Assembly (NCBI GenBank): GCA_001899715.1
Contig: MKWI01000009.1
Location: 62,001 to 126,000, forward strand
Length of the DNA stretch: 64,000 nt
Source of the DNA: Sphingobium sp. 66-54
Lineage (GTDB): Bacteria > Pseudomonadota > Alphaproteobacteria > Sphingomonadales > Sphingomonadaceae
Reading direction: 5' to 3'
Below, piece by piece: positions 7,640 to 14,464 of this stretch (position 1 is the stretch's first letter; each line of letters begins with the position of its first letter). The notes under the pieces were generated by a model. It had not been told where the DNA came from, searched no databases, and was given only the letters and a program-made list of their open reading frames with translations. The translations under genes were made by a program, and so were the position numbers.

Positions 7640-8600
7640 TTGCGTGGTCCCGTGGTCCTTGGCGCAAAGAAGATCCATTCGTCATCGCTCTGAGCGATCA
7701 GCCCCAAGGTCCAAGCGCAATGGTATGCGGGAACGAGTTCTTCACGCGAGGACTCGGGATGGTCCATACGCCGTCAATGACCTCTTCGCTTCGCGCACGG
7801 ACGACTTCCGAAATCCGCACTGCGGTGAGCAACCAAAGCAGCATGCCGCGCTGGACCCAGCGTGGCTCGTGGATCAGCGCTTTCAAGAACCATTCAATTT
7901 CCTGCAGGCTCAGCTTTCGTGATTGCGCCGTCTCGGGATAGCGGAGATCGCCGAGGCGCCGCGACGGATCGCTTTCCAGCCCGACCTCCAGCCCCCGCAA
8001 GGAGGCGGTCCAGCCGAAGAATGCCTTCAGCTCGGCCGCCAGGCGGTCGGCGCGCACCTTCGCAATCTTACTCTTCGCCTCGACGCGTTTGATCAGATCA
8101 GTTTCAGTCACATCGTAAATGCTGCGTTTGGCCAGCTTCGGCGCGATATCGCGCTTATAGATGGCGAGCTTGTCCTTGATCGTGCGTGGCTTGTTCGGCC
8201 TTTTGGCCCGCAACGAGCGTCACTCTCGGACTGCAATCATGTAAAGATCATGCGCCTTGGCGACCGTCATGCTGGCGCCTATCTCCTCGGCTCGCTTCGC
8301 CTCACGGGAATCAACGCCGGCCTCGACCTGATCGTTCAGCTTTGTAGCCCAGGCGCGCGCATCCGCCATGGTGTAGGCAGGAAACTGACCCAACGTCAGC
8401 CGTATAAGCGCGCCACTGCCCGCCAGCCGCCGTTCGTATTTCCAGACCTTCTTGCCGCTCGGCAGAAGCTCGCTCATTAGTCCCGGCGTACGGGCATCGC
8501 GAAGCTTGCCATTGCCAGCACGTCGATCGACGCGGGGGTAAAGGAGGCACTCCTGACCATTGCCGACTCCCTGGTCGGCTCCCGGGAGGCATAAAATCAT
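7640..8600 (-). pseudogene. P4-type tyrosine integrase remnant
   Basis: A broken P4/DUF4102-type integrase. The arm-binding domain is at 8600-8223 (LPSGKKVWKYERRLAG, LTLGQFPAYTMADARAWA). An in-frame TGA at 8220-8222 follows 'MIAVRE', and the same frame then continues with the core-binding domain and first catalytic region (KRSIYDVTETDLIK, RGMLLWLLTAVRISEV) to a second stop after GPWG near 7698. Two bases out of frame the sequence resumes as LIAQSDDEWIF and soon departs from the family. The HxxR and Tyr boxes are absent, so it is inactive. It reads away from the attL copy of the tRNA-Gln repeat, the usual place for an island integrase, suggesting the DNA to the left is an older island at the same tRNA. 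Confidence 0.85.
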
Positions 8601-8729
8601 GAGACAAATCGTGAGACAATTGCTGTCCAAGCCGGTCCAACTGGGACTAACCCGGTCTACCTGCACCATACCAGCGATCTCAAAACTTCTCCCCGGATTT
8701 CAGCTTCCTGGAGCCGAAGCACAAGGGTC

Positions 8730-8782
8730 TGCTGGCTGGGGCGGGAGGATTCGAACCTCCGCATGGCGGTACCAAAAACCGC
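8730..8782. repeat. attL of the satellite (tRNA-Gln 3' fragment)
   Basis: A 53-bp sequence identical to 19133-19185. It covers the CCA end, T-arm and anticodon arm of tRNA-Gln, then diverges at 8783 (catggg) from the tRNA (tgcctt). This is the partial copy left at the distal end by site-specific integration into the tRNA 3' end. Confidence 0.92.
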
Positions 8783-9034
8783 CATGGGCTGGCCTCAAAG
8801 GCCGGTTTCGTTGCGGAACGGCACAGTTATCCACAAGCAGAAATCAATAGCTTACGAGGATTTTGCGGAACGGCATCGCCCCCAGTCCAGCCATGAAAAT
8901 GCCCCCGATCCGGCAGCAACCGGAGCGAGGGCTAAGGATTGGTCCGCTTCTAAACTGACCGTGTCGGGGCTTAGCACAGGCGGCCACATTCGCAAACCGA
9001 TCCTATCGTTGCGGTTTTCGCCGGAAGGTGCCGC
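8783..9034. other. Satellite left arm: candidate integrase arm sites and DnaA box
   Basis: Non-coding 252-bp region between attL and the first satellite gene. It holds two direct copies of TGCGGAACG (8812-8820 and 8864-8872) and a perfect DnaA-box consensus TTATCCACA (8827-8835). The same motif set occurs next to attR (19090-19122), which suggests integrase arm-type sites and/or a replication-initiator region brought together around attP in the circular form. A GGCCTCAAAGGCC hairpin lies at ~8791-8803. Confidence 0.5.
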
Positions 9035-10147
9035 ATGAGCCGCCGCAAGAATAAGCCCCTGCGCAACGGCCGTAACCCGACGACACGCTTTGTCCGTCTC
9101 GACCATAGCGTTCTCAAGAGTCCCGCTTATCGCTCGCTCAGCCTTGCCGCGCGGGCGCTGCTGGTCGAGCTGACCATGATGGAGAATGGCGAGAATAACG
9201 GCTCGCTCTATCTGTCTGTTGACGACGCATCGGCTCGGCTGGGCACGTCCGATCCGCGTGTTGCCATGGGGGCCTTTGATGAGTTGGAGGCGCGTGGCTT
9301 CATTGCCATGACCAAGGACGCCTTGTTCGCCGTGAAGGCGTCCCACAAGAGCCGCGCACGCTGCTGGCGGCTCACATGGCAGGCGACCGATGGCAAGGCC
9401 CCGACGAATGACTGGCGAGACGATTGGGAAGCCCGTCAGCCGGTGGCAGGAACCAAGGAACGCAAGCGCATGGAACGGGGCCTCAAGGCGCTGAAGAACT
9501 ATCGTCGCGCCCTGGACGAAAACAGAATGCCGGTTGAGGATTCCACAACGCTGGAACCCCTCCGTGTGGATAGTGGGGGAGTAGCGGTTGAGAAAACCAC
9601 AACCGGTTTAACGGAAAACTGCGCTTCTCCGGCATCTGCGAGCGTTGTGGAATCCTCATACTATACAGCTGTTACCATGGGTACAGGGGCCGACACTGGC
9701 ATTTCCTCATGGGCAAACGCTGGTGCGCCGGCAGCCGCTGGCCCTCCCAACAGCGCAGCGGATGACGGCGCAGGGCACGGCGCTGTCGGCATGCATCGGG
9801 CATGCGAGGATTGCGGTTCGGCCTTCACCATCGACCGACCTGATCGAGCATATCCGCGCCGGTTCTGTTCGGAAACCTGTCGCAAACGGGCCAAACTGCG
9901 GGCACGATCGACGTCCACCGTTGGTGGGCATGCGAGCCCGCCGGAACCGGAAGGCACACCTGATGACTTCTTCAGCCAGCGGCTTGGCACGTTCTGGCGA
10001 TCATCGGATCGAACAGCAAAAGCGGCTCTGGCGTCCCACACAGGCATGACGGAGGCCGAACTGTCCGCAGCGGCAGAAAGGCGCGGCTTCATCCCTCCTA
10101 TCAAGCGGGCGGTTATCCTCTGTGAGCTGAGGGAAGTGGCCGCATGA
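9035..10147 (+). CDS. HTH protein with C-terminal zinc finger (satellite replication/regulatory protein)
   Basis: First satellite gene, 370 aa, ATG 9035. Residues ~15-120 form a winged-HTH-like domain of the kind seen in phage replication-initiator-type proteins (RFVRLDHSVLKSPAYRSLSL, ALLVELTMMENG, VDDASARLGTSD, AFDELEARGFI). A variable linker of ~130 residues follows, then a Cys4-type zinc finger (CEDCGSAF... FCSETCRKRAKLR, residues ~252-285) and a charged C-terminal helical part. It probably binds DNA at the element's origin or promoter. No helicase/primase motif is visible, so replication likely depends on host or helper functions (inference). Confidence 0.65.
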   Translation: MSRRKNKPLRNGRNPTTRFVRLDHSVLKSPAYRSLSLAARALLVELTMMENGENNGSLYLSVDDASARLGTSDPRVAMGAFDELEARGFIAMTKDALFAVKASHKSRARCWRLTWQATDGKAPTNDWRDDWEARQPVAGTKERKRMERGLKALKNYRRALDENRMPVEDSTTLEPLRVDSGGVAVEKTTTGLTENCASPASASVVESSYYTAVTMGTGADTGISSWANAGAPAAAGPPNSAADDGAGHGAVGMHRACEDCGSAFTIDRPDRAYPRRFCSETCRKRAKLRARSTSTVGGHASPPEPEGTPDDFFSQRLGTFWRSSDRTAKAALASHTGMTEAELSAAAERRGFIPPIKRAVILCELREVAA

Positions 10148-10192
10148 TGACCGCGCAACGATCAGACCGAAACCATTCAGCGGAGAACAAGC

Positions 10193-10345
10193 ATGGATGA
10201 CGATGACAAGTTTTGGCGGGCGCCTCCCGGCCACGATTGGAGCGAGGCGAGCAAGATGCTTCGAGCGCTCAGGCCTGAACGCCCATCGCGTAAGCCCATT
10301 GGCTGCAAGCGGGCCTGGCGAGCCTACAGGCCGCGTCATGGCTGA
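10193..10345 (+). CDS. Small satellite protein, 50 aa
   Basis: From ATG 10193, after ggagaac at good spacing, the product starts MDDDDKFWRAPPGHDWSEAS and ends in a strongly basic tail (RPSRKPIGCKRAWRAYRPRHG). Its TGA (10343-10345) overlaps the HNH gene's ATG (10338) in the sequence ATGGCTGA, so it is translationally coupled to it. Too short for a typical small terminase; function unknown. Its position directly before HNH-TerL makes a packaging role conceivable (inference). Confidence 0.6.
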   Translation: MDDDDKFWRAPPGHDWSEASKMLRALRPERPSRKPIGCKRAWRAYRPRHG

Positions 10346-10739
10346 TTGGCCCTACAACACGGCGGCATGGCAGCGGCTGCGCCGTGCGCATCTGGATCAG
10401 TTCCCGATGTGCGAGGACTGTGGGGCGATCGGGCGTATGGTGCTGGCGAACACGGTGGACCATCGCGTGCCAATCAGCGCGGGCGGCGATCCCTTCCCCG
10501 GTCATGACGGGTTGGCGAGCTACTGCCCTGCCTGCCACGGTGCCAAGACGGCGCGAGGCGTGGAGGCGGGAGCGGTGCGCACACGCAAGCCCCGCCGTGG
10601 CTGCGATGCCAGTGGCCAGCCTCTCGACCCCGCCCACCAATGGCACGGAAAATCTCTCAGGGCTGAGCGCACCATATCGTCCTCGAAGTCGAGTTTAGAG
10701 TTAGTTGGGCTTGAGGAAGGGCGATATTTCAATGGGTAA
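10338..10739 (+). CDS. HNH endonuclease of the packaging module
   Basis: A 133-residue HNH nuclease from ATG 10338. Visible motifs are CEDCGAIGRMVLANTVDHRV (first CxxC and the DH of the HNH core), PISAGGDPF and YCPACHGAKTARGV (second CxxC, H/N region). In HK97-type phages an HNH protein next to TerL is needed for cos cleavage and packaging. The gene overlaps the upstream small gene and its stop overlaps the TerL start by 8 nt (ATGGGTAA), giving a tightly coupled cassette. Confidence 0.85.
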   Translation: MADWPYNTAAWQRLRRAHLDQFPMCEDCGAIGRMVLANTVDHRVPISAGGDPFPGHDGLASYCPACHGAKTARGVEAGAVRTRKPRRGCDASGQPLDPAHQWHGKSLRAERTISSSKSSLELVGLEEGRYFNG

Positions 10740-12384
10740 GCGTGGGCCGGGCGCAGGACGGATGATGCGGGTTGCCGAGCAGGGGCAGCGGCCCGTTGCC
10801 GACCTGTTCAACCTCAATCCGCTCTCGTCCGAGCCTCACCCGTGGACGCGGCCGGACATGTCACGGGCGGAACGCGTCATCGCCTTCGTGGAGAGCCTGC
10901 CGATCACGAAGGGCTATGGTGCCGGCGAGCCGGTTGCCCTGCTGCCTTTCCAGCGGGAATGGCTGGAAGCGGTCTATGCAACCGATGCCGAGGGCAATCG
11001 CCGCGTGCGCACCGGCCTGCTCAGCGTGGCGCGTGGTCAGGGAAAGACCGTGCTGGCGGCGATGCTCTGCCTGGCGCACCTGGTCGGCCCGGAGTGCGAG
11101 CAGCGTGGCGAATGCTATTCGGCCGCCGCGACCCGTGACCAGTCGGCGCTTATCTTCGCGGAGATGGAGGCGATCATTGCCGAGACGCCGTGGATCGCCG
11201 CCCGCGTCAATGTCCAGCGGTTCCACAAGGTGATTGAGGACAGCATCACCGGCTCGAAATATCGGGCGCTGGCCAGCGACGGCGCCAGTGTCCACGGCCT
11301 CGCCTCCAGCTTCGTGATCTGCGACGAGTTGGCCCAGTGGAAGGGCCGCGAGCTGTTCGACGTGCTGCGCACCTCCATGGGCAAGCGCCGCGAGCCGCTG
11401 ATGCTCACCATCGGCACGCAATCACCCTATGCCGAGAACATCATGAGCGAGCTGGTGGACTATGCCGGCCGCATCGAGAGCGGCGAGATCGAAGATCCGT
11501 CATTCCACGGCGCGATCTACGCGGCGGATGAGGATGCTGCCCTGGACGATCCCGCCGCCTGGGCGGCCGCTAATCCGGCGCTGGGCGTGTTCGTCAATGA
11601 GCAGACCATTGGCGAGGAAGCGCAACGCGCGATCCGCATGCCGACGTTTGAGCCGGCCTTTCGCAACCTGCACCTCAACCAGCGTGTGGATGCCGAGCCG
11701 AAAGCGATCAATCCGGCCGAGTGGAATGCCTGCGGTGAGTCTGTCGACCCGGCGGCCCTGCGCGGCCGGCCCTGCTATGCCGGTCTTGACCTTTCCAGCG
11801 TGCGCGACCTCTCGGCGCTGGTGCTCTACTTCCCCGAGGATGACGGCGCCGTGCTGCCCTATTTCTGGTGCCCTAAGGCCGGGCTGGCGCTCAAGGAGGA
11901 GCAGGACCGCGTCCCCTATCGCACCTGGGCGTCTCAGGGGTATATCGAGCCGACGCCGGGCGCGGCGATCGACAAGGCGTATATCGCCAGTCGGCTCGCC
12001 ATGGTCTGTCAGTTATTCGATGTGCGGGCGATTGCCTATGACCGTTGGGGCATGGCTGAGTTGCGCGCCATCCTCGATCGCGAAGGCATAAGCGAGCTGC
12101 CGCTGAAAGACTGGGGACAGGGATTCGCCAGCATGGGGCCGGCGGTCAATGCGTTTGAGACGGCGCTGATCGAGCGCCGATTGCGCCACGGTATGCACCC
12201 GGTGCTGCGCTGGAATGCCAGCAACCTGATCTTCGACACCGATCCGGCCGGCGGCCGCAAGCCGAGCAAGTCCCGCTCGATCGACCGGATCGACGGCATG
12301 GCAGCGCTCATCATGGCGTGCGGACTGGCGGCGAAAGATGAGGGGCCGGAAGTCTATCGGGGCGAAGGGCTGATGTGGCTATAG
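10732..12384 (+). CDS. Phage terminase large subunit (TerL)
   Basis: A 550-residue terminase of HK97/Terminase_1 type. The ATPase Walker A is SVARGQGKT (residues ~98-106), Walker B is VICDE (~195-199) followed by LAQWKGRELFDVL, and a motor coupling motif TIGTQSP follows. The C-terminal nuclease starts at YAGLDLSSVRDLSAL and has further acidic residues in IDGMAALIMA. It drives packaging of DNA into the capsid through the portal encoded downstream. Start ATG 10732 lies inside the end of the HNH gene, after ggaagg. Full length for the family; no frameshift. No small terminase (TerS) is recognisable nearby. Confidence 0.93.
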   Translation: MGKRGPGAGRMMRVAEQGQRPVADLFNLNPLSSEPHPWTRPDMSRAERVIAFVESLPITKGYGAGEPVALLPFQREWLEAVYATDAEGNRRVRTGLLSVARGQGKTVLAAMLCLAHLVGPECEQRGECYSAAATRDQSALIFAEMEAIIAETPWIAARVNVQRFHKVIEDSITGSKYRALASDGASVHGLASSFVICDELAQWKGRELFDVLRTSMGKRREPLMLTIGTQSPYAENIMSELVDYAGRIESGEIEDPSFHGAIYAADEDAALDDPAAWAAANPALGVFVNEQTIGEEAQRAIRMPTFEPAFRNLHLNQRVDAEPKAINPAEWNACGESVDPAALRGRPCYAGLDLSSVRDLSALVLYFPEDDGAVLPYFWCPKAGLALKEEQDRVPYRTWASQGYIEPTPGAAIDKAYIASRLAMVCQLFDVRAIAYDRWGMAELRAILDREGISELPLKDWGQGFASMGPAVNAFETALIERRLRHGMHPVLRWNASNLIFDTDPAGGRKPSKSRSIDRIDGMAALIMACGLAAKDEGPEVYRGEGLMWL

Positions 12385-13122
12385 GAGATCTGGAAGGTCG
12401 TATATTTTTGGATATTTACCTGCAAACATATCAACGATGCTTCTAACATGAATGAAATCTGGCAAAGTTGTATCAGATATATTAATCTTATTTCCAACAG
12501 ATGGATATAACTGAAATATACCTATCTTAGATAAGTTAATTAATCTCTTAAACGATAAATTTGGTTGGTATATTGATACCGTAAAAATTCTACCAATTAA
12601 GAAAACAATTATGCATCCGTTCAAAATATTATTATTGTCATATAAATAATCTCTCCGCCACCCTCGATCAATTACGGAATTAGTTCTTCCTAAATATATC
12701 TTCCAATCGCTACCAATATTTTGACTTTCAGAATATTCTTTTCTGACATGGGCTGGAATAAACGATTTCCAATCAGGGATTGCGTCGATGCACATTGATG
12801 TCATTACCGCCCACTGAGAGATTGCCGAAGCTTTTTCATCGGTGATGATGATCCGATCGCCAACGATAAGAGGTTCTAGAAAAGGTTTTGCTTTAGACTG
12901 GAGTTGCGACATCCATATCGAATTGCAGGGTTTACAGACTTCCTTGAGGGTTTCCGTGCCGACCGCACCTCTCATTTTTTTCCCTGTTGCCACGCCACGC
13001 TCTATAATAATTCCTCGCGTGTCGGTTCTAATAGGGATTAATCGACGAGACCACTTAGGATGGAAATGTTCGGGGTAGGACTTTCTATGTTGACCACAAA
13101 AGGCGCACCGAATCATTACCAT
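12379..13122 (-). CDS. AT-rich cargo protein with HNH-like treble clef
   Basis: A 247-residue protein on the strand opposite to the packaging genes. The N terminus has a treble-clef/HNH-like pattern: CAFCG (residues ~6-10), PEHFHPKW with the expected histidines, then VCKPCNSIWMSQLQ and KPFLEPLIVGD. This layout recalls HNH families with CxxC, EHxxPxW and CxxCNxxWMSxLE signatures. The remaining ~160 residues are unrecognised. The gene is strikingly AT-rich (roughly 35-40% GC by eye) against GC-rich neighbours, so it was acquired separately. It shares the palindrome CTATAG as stop with TerL. Start ATG 13122 follows GGGGGC; in-frame ATG 13116 is an alternative. Candidate defence or helper-interference cargo (inference). 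Confidence 0.7.
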   Translation of the reverse strand: MVMIRCAFCGQHRKSYPEHFHPKWSRRLIPIRTDTRGIIIERGVATGKKMRGAVGTETLKEVCKPCNSIWMSQLQSKAKPFLEPLIVGDRIIITDEKASAISQWAVMTSMCIDAIPDWKSFIPAHVRKEYSESQNIGSDWKIYLGRTNSVIDRGWRRDYLYDNNNILNGCIIVFLIGRIFTVSIYQPNLSFKRLINLSKIGIFQLYPSVGNKINISDTTLPDFIHVRSIVDMFAGKYPKIYDLPDLL

Positions 13123-13148
13123 AAAAGCCCCCAATACCTCGCCTAAAA

Positions 13149-13331
13149 CTAAGCAAAACTTCGCTGAATGATTATCCGAATAGCTTCAGGTCGCGAAGGG
13201 CGCGGATCGGGCTGTTTAGCTATCCAGGCATCCAGTGCGTCAAGTTGGTTGGGCTGGAGGCGGACGCCGACAACGATGCCGGATTGTCCGGGTCGTTTTG
13301 GGCTTCTGTTAACAGAACTTGCGGCACTCAT
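13149..13331 (-). CDS. Ribbon-helix-helix repressor-like protein, 60 aa
   Basis: The C-terminal 40 residues fit a CopG/Arc-type ribbon-helix-helix: a beta strand (GIVVGVRLQPNQ), helix one (LDALDAWIAKQ) and helix two (SRPEAIRIIIQRSFA). Such proteins bind palindromic operators as dimers. Two TTCTGTTAAC-type palindromes lie around its start (13304-13317 and 13336-13349), consistent with autoregulation. It is transcribed away from the + strand capsid operon and is a good candidate for the switch protein of the satellite. Confidence 0.75.
   Translation of the reverse strand: MSAASSVNRSPKRPGQSGIVVGVRLQPNQLDALDAWIAKQPDPRPSRPEAIRIIIQRSFA
13304..13317. promoter_or_regulatory. Palindromic operator 1 (TTCTGTTAACAGAA)
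   Basis: A perfect 14-bp palindrome inside the first codons of the ribbon-helix-helix gene. A second near-identical site lies 32 bp away centre to centre, about three helical turns, so dimers would sit on the same DNA face. Confidence 0.55.
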
Positions 13332-13335
13332 TTCG

Positions 13336-13349
13336 TTCTGTTAACAAAA
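13336..13349. promoter_or_regulatory. Operator 2 (TTCTGTTAACAAAA)
   Basis: A copy of operator 1 with two changes in its right arm, immediately upstream of the ribbon-helix-helix start codon and in the divergent region leading to the + strand gene at 13420. Binding here could repress both directions. Confidence 0.55.
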
Positions 13350-13419
13350 TAGCGAGCCGAGGGGAAGTTGGAGCTTCCCACCCGGCTCTAACCTCAACCG
13401 ATCTCGGAAGGATCAGGTC

Positions 13420-13755
13420 ATGGCTACTCACGCCCCTATCACGGGCACGCCTGTGCGCGCATCCATTATCCCACCAATGCCGGCAGTTGCCGCTATCCTT
13501 GCCCGCTATGATCGGGCGAGCCTTGAAGCGTTCCTGTCCGTCGCGATCGACCTGCTCGACGCGATGGACGGCGATCCCGACGTGGAGGATGATGACCCGT
13601 CAGGCGACACACTCGATATCTCTGGCGAGGCTCCCACCGATAACGGCGCGGAAATGTACGCGATCCGGCCCGTCTATAGTGTCGATCAATCACGAGGGCC
13701 GATCAATGAGGCGGAGGCGCATCGGGAACACATGCGGGAGCTGTTGCGACATTGA
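13420..13755 (+). CDS. Hypothetical satellite protein, 111 aa
   Basis: Starts MATHAPITGTPVRASIIPPM after a strong ggaaggatcagg site. The middle has a helix ARYDRASLEAFLSVAIDLLDAMDG, then an acidic stretch (DPDVEDDDPSGD) and a C-terminal charged helix (INEAEAHREHMRELLRH). No family recognised. It is the first + strand gene after the repressor region, so it is probably the head of the capsid-module transcript. Confidence 0.65.
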   Translation: MATHAPITGTPVRASIIPPMPAVAAILARYDRASLEAFLSVAIDLLDAMDGDPDVEDDDPSGDTLDISGEAPTDNGAEMYAIRPVYSVDQSRGPINEAEAHREHMRELLRH

Positions 13756-13842
13756 GGGGGAGGGCAATCACCCTCACCCAAAGTCCTCTTGATATTTTCA
13801 AGAAGTTGGAATACCTCTTGGCAAACGCAAGAGGAAAAGACA

Positions 13843-14310
13843 ATGCCAACACCTAAACTTACCACCAAAGCGGCCTGCCGCATTGCTCGTATCGACCGCG
13901 ATCGCTTCAACGAGCATGTTGCGGCCGGCCACTTCGGCTGCGCGCCCGATACTACACCTGGTCGCGCTCGTCTGTTCGACCCGGATGATATGATCGCGCT
14001 CTATCTGTTCCGCGAGTTGATGGATGATGGCCTCAATGCGCGGAGGGCTGGCAGCATCGCTTGTGCTGTTGCGCTGGCCGCGCGCCTCAATCCGGAGGCC
14101 AAGACTATCACCTATGTGCAGGACTATTTCGGCCCTGATAGTGGCAAGGCATTTCCGACGAGCGCCGTGCCGGCTCCTGACACATGGGACACCACCTATC
14201 TGAGCGGCACGGACATCCGCAAATCTACGACCTTCAATATCCTCAAAATGCGCGCGTTGATCGCGCATTACACCGAGGAAGAGGCCTCCATCATCGGTGA
14301 GGACGACTGA
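13843..14310 (+). CDS. MerR/AlpA-like HTH regulator
   Basis: A 155-residue protein starting MPTPKLTTKAACRIARIDRD after agaggaaaag. The N-terminal ~70 residues look like a MerR-type winged HTH (TKAACRIARIDRDRFNEHV, then RARLFDPDDMIALYLFRELMDDGL), where the tail recalls excisionase/MerR proteins that read RxFxxxDxxxL. The remainder is an unrecognised helical domain (ARRAGSIACAVALAARL). It lies just upstream of the capsid genes on the same strand and could be their activator, the role AlpA plays in other satellites (inference). Confidence 0.65.
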   Translation: MPTPKLTTKAACRIARIDRDRFNEHVAAGHFGCAPDTTPGRARLFDPDDMIALYLFRELMDDGLNARRAGSIACAVALAARLNPEAKTITYVQDYFGPDSGKAFPTSAVPAPDTWDTTYLSGTDIRKSTTFNILKMRALIAHYTEEEASIIGEDD

Positions 14311-14311
14311 T

Positions 14312-14464
14312 TTGAACTCGCCTCTCCCCAAGGCGCCCGCCGCCGCGTTCGGCATTGTGGCGGAAGGGGTGCACCCCATGGGGACGTTTTGCCCACGCTG
14401 TGAAGCGTCGGTTTTCACCGCGCCGGGGGCTTTAGCTCCCGGCCAGATTGAGGATGAAGCATGA
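14312..14464 (+). CDS. Small protein with CxxC, 50 aa
   Basis: Frame from TTG 14312 (ggtgagga upstream) or ATG 14378 to TGA 14462-14464, ending PGQIEDEA. It contains a single CPRC pair (FCPRCEASVF). The stop overlaps the major capsid ATG (14461) as ATGA, matching the coupling between all following head genes, so this short gene is probably translated. Function unknown; the single CxxC could be half of a zinc site formed in a dimer. Confidence 0.45.
   Translation: MNSPLPKAPAAAFGIVAEGVHPMGTFCPRCEASVFTAPGALAPGQIEDEA

Noticed and set aside
8730-8782. A second tRNA-Gln gene
   Set aside because: Only the 3' part of the tRNA is present; the D-arm and 5' acceptor strand are missing, so it is the attL scar.
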